From DATCLA01 sp036564195 (GTDB lineage Bacteria > Bacillota > UBA4882 > UBA8346), in assembly GCA_036564195.1 (NCBI GenBank), contig DATCLA010000170.1, positions 1 through 9,568 on the forward strand: DNA of 9,568 bases, read 5' to 3'. Position 1 is the first letter of the stretch. Every line of letters begins with the position of its first letter. A model generated the notes under the pieces. It saw nothing but the letters and a program-made list of their open reading frames with translations, made no database searches and was not told the origin of the DNA. Made by a program: the position numbers and the translations under genes. Shown here piece after piece: positions 1 to 7,076 of this stretch.

Positions 1-407
1 ATATTATCTTTCCAACCATCTTTCACCCAAACGTGGATCCAGGGCATAGCCCAGTTATTCTTCCGAAACTCCTCAATATCTTCAATACTTTTGTCCAAAG
101 ATAAACTGATCATCACTAAACCTTCTTGACTAAATTCGGCAAACAAATCCTGGAGCAACCCCATTTGCGCCTGACAGCGCGGACAAGTGGTTTTCCAAAA
201 GTCCAAAATATAAACCTTCCCGGCTAATTGTTCTTTAGTGATGGTTTCCTGGCTATTAATAATGTTAAATTTAAAATCCGGTATTTCTTTCCCGCTGCTC
301 GTCACCGGTTCCTTTTCCGGTCTTTCAGCGCAGGTATTATAGGTAAACAATGCTGCGAACAGCAGCATCAAAATAACAAACTGTAAACCCTTCCGGTTCC
401 CCTTCAT
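1..407 (-). CDS. Exported TlpA/ResA-like thioredoxin-fold protein, partial (C-terminus beyond window)
   Basis: Probable extracytoplasmic thiol-disulfide oxidoreductase. The reading frame opens at ATG 407-405 and stays open for 135 codons to the window edge, so the C-terminal part is missing. Residues 1-25 are a basic start (MKGNRK) followed by a hydrophobic stretch, a signal peptide or membrane anchor. Cys26 follows YNT, a poor lipobox, so lipoprotein status is doubtful. A TlpA-like domain begins near residue 41 (EIPDFKFNII), continues with a beta strand (VYILDFWKTT) and carries the redox motif CPRC at residues 75-78, then the SLSLDKSIEDIEEF segment typical of the family. Established for the family: TlpA/ResA proteins usually reduce disulfides outside the membrane, for example in cytochrome c maturation. 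The start lies 5 bp after the wecB stop, with an AAAGGG ribosome site (416-421) inside the end of wecB, so the two are probably co-translated. Its link to the glycan genes is unclear and its true partner is not visible. Confidence 0.87.
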   Translation of the reverse strand, partial: MKGNRKGLQFVILMLLFAALFTYNTCAERPEKEPVTSSGKEIPDFKFNIINSQETITKEQLAGKVYILDFWKTTCPRCQAQMGLLQDLFAEFSQEGLVMISLSLDKSIEDIEEFRKNNWAMPWIHVWVKDGWKDN

Positions 408-412
408 CTTAT

Positions 413-1591
413 CTACCCTTTCGCTTCTGAAATGAAATCATTTCGGGATTCGCCTAATTTTTCCTGCAAATACCGGACGATTCTGGCGGCGGCTCTGCCG
501 TCGCCATAGGGATTATGCGCCTGGGCCATTTCATGATACACGGCAGCATGATCCAGCAGGAGTTGCGTTTCTTTCACGATCTTCTCCGGATCGGTTCCCA
601 CTAATTTCACGGTACCGGCTTCCACCGCTTCGGGACGCTCCGTTGTATCCCGCATTACCAGAACCGGCTTCCCCAGGCTGGGGCCTTCTTCCTGAATACC
701 GCCACTGTCGGTTAATATCAGATAGGACCGGCTCATGACATAAACAAACTCCTGGTACTCCAAGGGTTCGATGAGATAGACGTTGTTAATGCCCTTTAAG
801 ATTTGATTAACCGGTTTCCTGACATTGGGATTCATATGTACCGGGTATACGATGTCAACCTCCGGATTGTCCTTGGCAATCCGTCTCAGGGAGTCACAGA
901 TATTTAAAAGTCCCTGCCCGAAATTTTCGCGCCGATGTCCGGTGACCAGTATGAATTGGCGACCGGTTAAATTATACCCGCACTTTTCCAAATTGCTGCG
1001 CAGGTGTGCTTCCAAATCGGGATCATTTTTAATTCTCCCAATTACCATCAACAGGGCGTCGATGACCGTATTCCCGGTAATTACGATATTTTCGGGGGCA
1101 ATGTTCTCCTTCAATAAATTGATTCGCGAACTAACCGTCGGGGCAAAATGGTAGCGGGCGATTCGCGCCGTAAGCTGGCGATTAATCTCCTCGGGCCACG
1201 GAGAGTAAATATTGTTGGTACGCAACCCCGCCTCCACATGTCCCGCGGCAATTTTCTGATAATAGGCAGCCAGGGCGGCTGCCAGCGCAGTGGTGGTATC
1301 CCCGTGAACCAACACCACATCCGGTTGGAAACCGGCTAAAACTTCCCGTAAACCCAGGACGACTCGGGCCGTAACATCATTGAGATCTTGTCCCGGCTGC
1401 ATGATGTCTAAATCAAAATCCGGCGTAATTTCAAAAATTTTCAAAACCTGATCCAGCATTTGACGGTGTTGCGCCGTCACACAGACCTTAATCTCAAATC
1501 TATCCGGTTGTTTTTGAAATTCCTTGACCACCGGCGCCATTTTTATCGCTTCCGGGCGTGTTCCAAAGACGAACAGAATTTTTCGCACCAC
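413..1591 (-). CDS. wecB: UDP-N-acetylglucosamine 2-epimerase (non-hydrolysing), WecB/MnaA
   Basis: Cytoplasmic enzyme interconverting UDP-GlcNAc and UDP-ManNAc, the donor for ManNAc-containing wall polymers and exopolysaccharides. The 392 residues match the usual family length. Signature segments appear in order: FGTRPEAIKMAPVV (9-22), TAQHRQML (39-46), HGDTTTAL (96-103), GHVEAGLRT (117-125), PEEINRQL (133-140), TGNTVIDAL (172-180), GHRRENFG (218-225), YPVHMNPNV (249-257) and TDSGGIQEEGPSLGKPVL (294-311). The residues corresponding to E. coli catalytic Asp95, Glu117, Glu131 and His213 are present as Asp98, Glu120, Glu134 and His219, so the enzyme should be active. The start is GTG at 1591, with AAAGGGGG (1599-1606) 7 nt upstream; the next codon is also GTG and could serve. 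It follows the SLH/esterase gene by 64 bp and precedes the thioredoxin gene by 5 bp. The call is very secure. Its supply of UDP-ManNAc to the synthase encoded upstream is an inference. Confidence 0.97.
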   Translation of the reverse strand: MVRKILFVFGTRPEAIKMAPVVKEFQKQPDRFEIKVCVTAQHRQMLDQVLKIFEITPDFDLDIMQPGQDLNDVTARVVLGLREVLAGFQPDVVLVHGDTTTALAAALAAYYQKIAAGHVEAGLRTNNIYSPWPEEINRQLTARIARYHFAPTVSSRINLLKENIAPENIVITGNTVIDALLMVIGRIKNDPDLEAHLRSNLEKCGYNLTGRQFILVTGHRRENFGQGLLNICDSLRRIAKDNPEVDIVYPVHMNPNVRKPVNQILKGINNVYLIEPLEYQEFVYVMSRSYLILTDSGGIQEEGPSLGKPVLVMRDTTERPEAVEAGTVKLVGTDPEKIVKETQLLLDHAAVYHEMAQAHNPYGDGRAAARIVRYLQEKLGESRNDFISEAKG

Positions 1592-1655
1592 AATGATACC
1601 CCCTTTCGAGTTAAAGTTAACTGATTGTAATCATTGCCAGGGCCGGTGCGGCGCC
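1592..1655 (-). other. Longest intergenic gap (64 bp) with a short perfect inverted repeat
   Basis: Between the SLH/esterase stop and wecB. It holds the wecB ribosome site and the inverted repeat TGATTGTAATCA (1622-1633, 5-bp arms around 2 bases). There is a GC-rich stretch just after the esterase stop but no hairpin followed by a T tract, so read-through into wecB is expected. The inverted repeat could be an operator half-site pair or chance. Confidence 0.35.
1599..1606 (-). promoter_or_regulatory. Ribosome binding site for the GTG start of wecB
   Basis: AAAGGGGG on the minus strand, 7 nt before GTG 1591 and 10 nt before the adjacent GTG 1588, supports a GTG start. No in-frame ATG lies close to this site. 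Confidence 0.7.
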
Positions 1656-4600
1656 TCACTCCGCTACCGCTTTGCCCAGCAAGCGGAACCTGGTAATTTC
1701 GTCACCGGCGCTTTGGCCCGCGATGGCAGCGACCACAAAAGTGTCGGCATCGATGACCGCGCTGACTCGGCGGGCTTCCCATCTCTGGCTGTCGTTCCGG
1801 ATCCAGTCGCCGACGGAAAGGCCGTGCTGCTTCAGTTTAACAACGGTTTCCAAAGTGCCGTCCTGAGCTTTCGCAGTGGCCAGCTTTGCTAATTTTTCAA
1901 TGGTATCCCCGGCGCTTTGCCCACTAATCGGATATTGATGAACTAACGTGTCCGGGTCAATGACATTGACCAGCCTGAATTGATGCCCTCTGGTGGTATT
2001 GACGATCGCATCATAGGATTTTAATTTATGATTGGAAATCTTCAGCATGGCAGAGCCGGTATTTCTTTCGCCGAGCAGCACCCGGAAAGGCAGTACCGGG
2101 AGATCCACAGCATTGTACAAACAAACATTGGGATAATTAACCCAGGCGTACCTAACTCCCAACGGCTCCGCAATTGCATCATTCCAAATCGTAACCGTAC
2201 GGTTGTCGCTGTTCACCACCGCCTTCGCATCTTGCCATATTCCCTGTTGGTCGAGGATCTGGAAACTGTCCCCAATATTATTATTTTTAAGATAAATCCG
2301 GCCAAAATCATAATCAAAGCCGGCAATGACTTTATTCCCTTCAAGTTTGCAGAATTTCAATTCGGCGCTTCTTTTTTCGCAAGGCTTTCCGTAAAATAAC
2401 TCCATGGCCCGATAGGCCAGCCTTTCTCCGACCTTCTTCTTCTCCCGGGGATGGATTTCAATGGGGTCAGGGTCAGCCAAATCAACGGCAGTAACCAACC
2501 CGGTATTCGGGGTATTATTGGCCACCTTTAATTGAACCCCCCGGATAATCGGCCACTCATTCAGGTCGGTCCGAAAATCGTTATAACCGTAACTGGCCAA
2601 TTGGACAAGGATTACCGGCAAATTGGGGTCCTGAAACTCCCTTCTGATTCCCCGTAAATAATCCCGAAGCAGCGGCTCGTACTTGTAGCCAAGGTGCGCG
2701 CTTTGTTCTCCCTGATAATAAATAACTCCTTTCACCGCATACGGCGTTATGGGTTCCATGAAACCATTCCAAAATCCCGACATGATCGCCTCATTATCCT
2801 TTTGAACATAATTTTTCTCCTCAAAAATGGAGTAAGGTATAAATGCCTCGACCGTAGTACCCCCGTATGAGATTCGGATAATGCCGATGGTGACACGGGA
2901 CAATTCTTTATTTAATTCAAGGATTTTTTCCACAAAGAAAGTACCGATAGCCGGTGATTCATCAAGCACCCAGCCTTCCGCGCGGTACCATTTTCCGTCG
3001 CAGTTTAAATTAGGCCGGACAGCTGTAAGGACGTCGCCCATATAATAGCGTAATCTGGTACTATTATAAAACTTTTTCCGGGTTTCCTTGGCGCCGTGAC
3101 AATCCGCCAAAAACATCTCCGAATTTGATTGACCGGCGATAATGAATACTTCTCCGACCCTGATATTGTATAATACGAGCTTCTTTTTCGCACCGGTTAC
3201 TTTTAATGTGTAAGGGCCGCCGTGGGGCATCGGATCCAGTTCCACATACCAATGGCCGTTTTTGACGACAGCCGTCTTGACCTGATTTTTAAAGCGGACG
3301 GTAATGGTTTCCCCGGTTACACCCCGGCCCCAAATCGGGACTTTCTTATTTCGCTGAAGGACCGCCCCGGTTGACAAGATACTGGGGAGTTCCAAATCAT
3401 AATTAACTTTCCGGTAACCGGCATCCAGCATTCTCAGGGTGATTGCGGCGGCCTCCGCCCGGGTCACCGGGTGCTCTCCCTTAAATTCGAAGTTGTCATC
3501 CAGTCGCAAATACCCTTCATAATACGAATAGAGGACCGCATTCAAATATTCCCTGGGAAGCGTCGCCCAATCCCTGATCAACGTCAGATATTTCTTATCC
3601 CCCGCCGGATTGCCGTAAAATCTGGCAATGAATAAAGCTGCGTCATATCGGGTCATTGGCCGGTTATAACCGGAAAACTCATTTTCTCGGATGAGCCCCA
3701 GGTTGATACCATGTTTCACATAATTCTCAGCCCAAAGAGACTTTCCGGCGGGCTCCTTCTCCCCTTTAAGGGTTATCAGAACTTTGAGGAATTGCGCAAC
3801 CGTAATACTCTCCTGGGGTTTAAATGCATGATCGGAATATTCCTCCATGATACCTTTATTAATAAGGTATTTGACCATTCCATATTCACTGGTGTTTTCA
3901 ATATCTTTCGGATTAATCTCTACATTTTTCCTTAACTCCGCCTCATATTTTTCAAACTGATGCAACTCGAATAATCGGATATTGTCATAACGGACTACCG
4001 GCGGAATGCCCCAACCAGCATCCGTATAGCCCACCATACCGAAAGCCGGGCCGGTCACCCCCGCCATGATTTTAAATGCGCTGGAGTCGGTATACTCGAT
4101 CAGCGGCCGGTATTCCTTCATGGGATTAATGGGGCCGTCAATATAAAAGCGGATATTGACATTGCCTTCCGCTGTGTTTTGAATAACCAACCGGGCGGTA
4201 TAGTCCACATCTTCCCGCAATAAATAATACCCTTCCACCAACGGTTTCATCTTCGTCGGCGCCGCTGTGTTAATGATGGCCCATTTAAATCTAAACAGGT
4301 TCGATATGGTATTCTCCATAAAATAGGTCACAGCATAATATTCATTAAATTGCCTATCTTTGGCCCGCGGGATGATAATGGCGATCGGCCTCCCTGAATG
4401 GCCCTCATTGCCCAGCTTCTGAAGATTGAGAGTAAATTCCATGGCATAGTTCTGCTTATGGCCCCAAATATCCTCAGCCAAAATCGCCCGTTGCATATAG
4501 CGGGCACCACCAAGCTCCAACGCTCCGGTATCCGTGATGGTGTTGGTTTGTCCCACGGCTTTGTTAATCCGCCAAATTACCTTTCCGTTTTTGTCGCTAA

Positions 4601-4754
4601 TCTGATTGTTTTTGAGACGCTTATCGGAAAAGGTTTCCTGATAATACCAGAGGCCGCTTGTGGGATCCGGTAATAATTGGGCGTTCGCTAGTTGGGGGAA
4701 AGCTATGCTGAAAATAATCCCGATTAATAAAAACCGAATTAAAATCTTGCTCAA
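1656..4754 (-). CDS. Secreted multidomain SLH protein with sialate O-acetylesterase-type domain and C-terminal repeats
   Basis: Large surface carbohydrate esterase. Residues 1-25 are a signal peptide ending LANA before Q26. Residues about 35-265 look like a concanavalin/LamG-type beta-sandwich (ETFSD...; ...RYDNIRLFEL). Residues about 286-446 hold three SLH-like repeats; only the third keeps TRAE (431-434), the first has TVAQ and the second TRYD. Residues about 455-530 form a small beta domain, followed by the esterase: VGEVFIIAGQSNSEM (533-547, putative nucleophile Ser543), GVIYYQGEQS (676-685) and DLADPDPIEIHP (758-769, putative His768 with Asp758 or Asp761). These are hallmarks of the SASA (DUF303) SGNH family, which removes O-acetyl groups from sialic acids or other glycans; the substrate here is unknown. 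Residues 908-1023 are two related repeats. The start is TTG at 4754, with AGTAGGG 6 nt upstream, and it is needed for the signal peptide. The upstream ATG at 4773 is out of frame. SLH repeats lying mid-protein are unusual. Domain calls are firm; substrate and anchoring are inferred. Confidence 0.88.
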   Translation of the reverse strand: MSKILIRFLLIGIIFSIAFPQLANAQLLPDPTSGLWYYQETFSDKRLKNNQISDKNGKVIWRINKAVGQTNTITDTGALELGGARYMQRAILAEDIWGHKQNYAMEFTLNLQKLGNEGHSGRPIAIIIPRAKDRQFNEYYAVTYFMENTISNLFRFKWAIINTAAPTKMKPLVEGYYLLREDVDYTARLVIQNTAEGNVNIRFYIDGPINPMKEYRPLIEYTDSSAFKIMAGVTGPAFGMVGYTDAGWGIPPVVRYDNIRLFELHQFEKYEAELRKNVEINPKDIENTSEYGMVKYLINKGIMEEYSDHAFKPQESITVAQFLKVLITLKGEKEPAGKSLWAENYVKHGINLGLIRENEFSGYNRPMTRYDAALFIARFYGNPAGDKKYLTLIRDWATLPREYLNAVLYSYYEGYLRLDDNFEFKGEHPVTRAEAAAITLRMLDAGYRKVNYDLELPSILSTGAVLQRNKKVPIWGRGVTGETITVRFKNQVKTAVVKNGHWYVELDPMPHGGPYTLKVTGAKKKLVLYNIRVGEVFIIAGQSNSEMFLADCHGAKETRKKFYNSTRLRYYMGDVLTAVRPNLNCDGKWYRAEGWVLDESPAIGTFFVEKILELNKELSRVTIGIIRISYGGTTVEAFIPYSIFEEKNYVQKDNEAIMSGFWNGFMEPITPYAVKGVIYYQGEQSAHLGYKYEPLLRDYLRGIRREFQDPNLPVILVQLASYGYNDFRTDLNEWPIIRGVQLKVANNTPNTGLVTAVDLADPDPIEIHPREKKKVGERLAYRAMELFYGKPCEKRSAELKFCKLEGNKVIAGFDYDFGRIYLKNNNIGDSFQILDQQGIWQDAKAVVNSDNRTVTIWNDAIAEPLGVRYAWVNYPNVCLYNAVDLPVLPFRVLLGERNTGSAMLKISNHKLKSYDAIVNTTRGHQFRLVNVIDPDTLVHQYPISGQSAGDTIEKLAKLATAKAQDGTLETVVKLKQHGLSVGDWIRNDSQRWEARRVSAVIDADTFVVAAIAGQSAGDEITRFRLLGKAVAE
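1686..1829 (-). repeat. Protein-level repeat unit B in the SLH/esterase C-terminus
   Basis: Codes residues 976-1023. It contains QHGLSVGDWIRN (976-987), VIDADTFV (1000-1007) and GQSAGDEI (1013-1020). Its HGLSVGD opening and V-x-D-x-DTF middle resemble modules common in bacteriophage structural and tail proteins; that likeness is from memory and not tested. Confidence 0.8.
1890..2033 (-). repeat. Protein-level repeat unit A in the SLH/esterase C-terminus
   Basis: Codes residues 908-955. It contains NHKLKSYDAIVN, then VIDPDTLV (931-938) and GQSAGDTI (945-952). It aligns over nearly its full length with unit B, 68 residues further on: shared H, L, D, I, N, then R-V, ID-x-DT, V, I and an exact GQSAGD. 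Confidence 0.8.
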
Positions 4755-4760
4755 AAAGAT

Positions 4761-4767
4761 CCCTACT
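4761..4767 (-). promoter_or_regulatory. Ribosome binding site for the TTG start of the SLH/esterase gene
   Basis: AGTAGGG on the minus strand stands 6 nt before TTG 4754. It supports the non-ATG start, since the only nearby ATG (4771-4773) lies upstream of this site and is out of frame with the signal peptide. Confidence 0.6.
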
Positions 4768-4797
4768 TTTCATGTAAAATTACAGCGTCATCAATTT

Positions 4798-5946
4798 TTA
4801 TTTCAATCTGAACCGGGGCAGTTCATCCCTGGTAATCACGTAATCATGATGGTAAACCATTTTTAACATCCCGACTTCGGTATATTCTTCGGAGTATTTT
4901 GGTTGCTCTCCCTTAAGCACGAATCCTTCCGACCACACCATAAACCAAAGCCATTTGGAGCGGGTTTTCTTTAACTGATCCGGATCGGGAACGACCCCGG
5001 TTTCAGTTAAGGCTACCATTTTACGCTTACCTGCGTATCTTTGAACTTTGCGAAACTCTTCTTTCCGGGGCGAATAATCCCGTTTCGCGCCATAAAAATC
5101 TCTCCCGACGATATCCACCAGATTGTGTCCCGGATACCAGTCGGAGTCCTCACCGTTCCAGACCCAGATCAGATTGTCCAGCCGGTGATAGTTGGTCAGC
5201 CGGTCATACATGAGCCGCCACAGCTTTTTATAGGGTTTGGGACCTTTACTCCCCCACCAGAACCATCCTCCGGAGGCCTCATGTAAAGGTCGCCACAGGA
5301 CCGGAACCCCTTCTTTCTGAAGCTTCTTCAATTCGGCGGCGATAACGTCAATATCCCGAATTAACAGTTGATATTCTCTGGACTCGGGATTATTGACCCC
5401 CTTCGCGAAATCAAAAGTGGTCGCCTTGGTGTAATAGCCATTGTACCAGTATTTATCAGGTCCCCGGTCAATCAGGCCCATTGGCGCATTCCAATGCCAG
5501 CAAAAAGTGATAATTCCACCTTCGCGCCACCATTGGAGCGCCTTTTCGCTTGCATCCCCCCGAGTACCCCGTTCCACCCGGGAAGGGGAATATTCCATAA
5601 AATCCAAGCCCAGCATGGCCGGTTTTTTCCCGGTAACCGCGTAGATGGCTTCGACTTCCATCAAACCCCTGGAAATATGTTGACCGCTTAAAATCTTCTT
5701 TCCATAAATATCCTTAAAGTACTGCATCAGTTTTTCCCGGTTCTGACGGGCCACCCCCGGAGCCGCTTCCTTTTGCCCTTGAGGGATTAACCTTCGGTAA
5801 GCAGGGAAAAAGTCAACTTTAATCAAGTTATGTCCTAAAAAATAGCCGGCAGGCAGGAAGCTGAGAAAAACTCCGGTCAGAAGTATCCCTTTGAATTTAA
5901 AAGCTAATTTTGGTCTTAGCAACACTTTCGTCCCCATTTTTATCAT
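4798..5946 (-). CDS. Membrane-anchored GH26 glycoside hydrolase (beta-mannanase type)
   Basis: Retaining endo-glycosidase of family GH26, mostly beta-1,4-mannanases, also some beta-1,3-xylanases. With the start at ATG 5946 the protein has 382 residues. A basic N-terminus is followed by a single hydrophobic segment (about 18-38), an uncleaved anchor or signal peptide, placing the enzyme outside the membrane. The catalytic region shows ILSGQHISRG (85-94), the acid/base motif WRPLHEASGGWFWWG (218-232, Glu223), WVWNGEDSDWYPG (261-273) and the nucleophile motif LTETG (313-317, Glu315). The reading frame is open up to an ATG at 6009, but that would overlap the GH8 gene by 47 bp and add 21 residues unlike a signal sequence. 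ATG 5946 sits 16 bp after the GH8 stop, with AGGG (5958-5961) 11 nt upstream; ATG 5937 is a further option. It lies between a GH8 and a glycan esterase gene, so it likely trims or releases the exported polymer or attacks external mannan. Family call is strong; substrate is not determined. Confidence 0.92.
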   Translation of the reverse strand: MIKMGTKVLLRPKLAFKFKGILLTGVFLSFLPAGYFLGHNLIKVDFFPAYRRLIPQGQKEAAPGVARQNREKLMQYFKDIYGKKILSGQHISRGLMEVEAIYAVTGKKPAMLGLDFMEYSPSRVERGTRGDASEKALQWWREGGIITFCWHWNAPMGLIDRGPDKYWYNGYYTKATTFDFAKGVNNPESREYQLLIRDIDVIAAELKKLQKEGVPVLWRPLHEASGGWFWWGSKGPKPYKKLWRLMYDRLTNYHRLDNLIWVWNGEDSDWYPGHNLVDIVGRDFYGAKRDYSPRKEEFRKVQRYAGKRKMVALTETGVVPDPDQLKKTRSKWLWFMVWSEGFVLKGEQPKYSEEYTEVGMLKMVYHHDYVITRDELPRFRLK

Positions 5947-5957
5947 GCCAGCGCCAA

Positions 5958-5961
5958 CCCT
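5958..5961 (-). promoter_or_regulatory. Weak ribosome binding site that sets the GH26 start at 5946
   Basis: AGGG on the minus strand lies immediately after the GH8 TAA stop (5963-5965) and 11 nt before ATG 5946. It favours this start over the in-frame ATG at 6009 inside the GH8 gene, which would create a 47-bp overlap and a longer, non-signal-like N-terminus. The spacing is slightly long. Confidence 0.55.
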
Positions 5962-5962
5962 G

Positions 5963-7045
5963 TTAATAAGCCAACAACGCCAAAAGCTGGTCAAAGGAGA
6001 ACGCCGCAAGCTGTTTCAAATCGATAAATCCGCCGTAATACTCGTTATTATTCAGGTTCTGCATTTTCTTTAGCCGCCCCGCAGCCAAAGCATAAAGCTC
6101 TGCGTCACCGTTCCATCTGGCGATAATTGCGGTAATTGCATAGATGGCCGGAGATTCCACCGCGTTTAAGGGTTTCCCTTCAAGAGAGTAACTCCCGAAC
6201 AAGCCCTTCCGCTTCAGTTTCTCCTTTAACCAGGCAATTGATTGGGGGTCTTTAATGCCGGCCTCGGATAAATGCATCATGACCATGAAGTTTTCTACCG
6301 TTGGAAAGGCGTTGCCTTTTGAAAACCAGTCATCTTTATAGAAAGGCAAGCCCTTGACCTGGCGGCTTAAGATGTGCTCCAGGTTTACCTTGGCCAGCAC
6401 CGGCCACTTCTGATTAAATTCCCCCATTAACCGCAGGGCTTCAAAATCATAATATACAAAAGGCGCTTTGGGGCTATGGGGCGAATCATAAGCCTTTAGG
6501 CTGTTGCCGGTGACACAATTCTTCAGTAGTCGGGCTGATAGTTTTTGGGCCATGATTTTGTAATCGGTTCGCTCCCATTTTTGGGCCGCCCTAAGCAAGG
6601 CTTTAACAATCCGCAGATCATCAACGGTAGAATTGACCGTCTCCGGGTTGAGCCCCGGACGGATCCGCCACTTAAACAGCTGGTTTCGGTTGAAAAAATA
6701 CGTCTTAAGCAGGTTAACTTGGCTATCGAATTTCTGACGCTCATCCTGTTTAAGGTAATACAGCATTAAAAGTCCGGCGGATTCGGATAAAAAGTCCGCT
6801 CCCGAAGCCAGTTCCCCCTGTTTGGTGTCGATTAAATTCGTCCGGACGAAACCGTCATGAATAAAATATTTGGCCACAAATCCTTCCAGTGCGGCCCGCT
6901 CCTGGTTGTACCCGGAGAAAGCGGTAAAGGTCTTCTCCACCTTTTTCGAGGGCCGGTCCGCCGGAATCCAACCATAAGCCAGGTTACTCAGTATTACCAG
7001 GGAAACGAAGCTAAGCAACAAATTTATTAAATACTTTCTTCCCAT
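5963..7045 (-). CDS. Secreted GH8-type glycoside hydrolase (YdaJ/PssZ-like)
   Basis: Probable family 8 glycoside hydrolase acting outside the cell on a beta-linked glycan. The 360 residues start with a signal peptide (residues 1-25, hydrophobic core LINLLLSFVSLVILS, likely cleavage after AYG). The remainder is alpha-helical, as expected of an (alpha/alpha)6 barrel. FLSESAGLLMLYYL (85-98) matches the GH8 pattern around the general acid, here Glu88; STVDDLRIVKALL (139-151) matches the second conserved segment, with Asp142/Asp143; YYDFEALRLM (198-207) and ESPAIYAITAIIARW (297-311) fit the later helices. Overall identity to classical GH8 cellulases looks low, closer in style to the GH8-like proteins next to BcsA/BcsB-type synthases (B. 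subtilis ydaJ, Listeria pssZ, bacterial cellulose bcsZ). ATG 7045 is preceded by a perfect GGAGGT 5 nt upstream. It lies 31 bp after the BcsB-like gene. Known GH8 partners trim the polymer being exported; that role here is inferred. Confidence 0.82.
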   Translation of the reverse strand: MGRKYLINLLLSFVSLVILSNLAYGWIPADRPSKKVEKTFTAFSGYNQERAALEGFVAKYFIHDGFVRTNLIDTKQGELASGADFLSESAGLLMLYYLKQDERQKFDSQVNLLKTYFFNRNQLFKWRIRPGLNPETVNSTVDDLRIVKALLRAAQKWERTDYKIMAQKLSARLLKNCVTGNSLKAYDSPHSPKAPFVYYDFEALRLMGEFNQKWPVLAKVNLEHILSRQVKGLPFYKDDWFSKGNAFPTVENFMVMMHLSEAGIKDPQSIAWLKEKLKRKGLFGSYSLEGKPLNAVESPAIYAITAIIARWNGDAELYALAAGRLKKMQNLNNNEYYGGFIDLKQLAAFSFDQLLALLAY

Positions 7046-7076
7046 GGCCTACCTCCAAACCCGCTCCGCTGCAGAA

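Noticed and set aside
330..345. Lipobox in the thioredoxin-like protein (Cys26)
   Set aside because: The residues before the cysteine are Y-N-T, which do not fit the usual small-residue lipobox, so a signal peptide or anchor is a safer description.
1592..1655. Rho-independent terminator after the SLH/esterase gene
   Set aside because: The GC-rich stretch gives only about a 4-bp stem, and no T tract follows on the minus strand.
1524..1892. 122-codon open frame on the plus strand spanning the wecB start and the esterase end
   Set aside because: Antisense to two well-supported genes and their gap, with a composition like a reverse-complement shadow and no recognisable motif.
2028..2399. 123-codon open frame on the plus strand
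   Set aside because: Antisense to the esterase domain of the 1032-residue protein, with no motif or plausible separate gene context.
4771..4773. ATG upstream of the SLH/esterase gene as its start
   Set aside because: It is out of frame with the signal peptide, and the ribosome site lies between it and TTG 4754.
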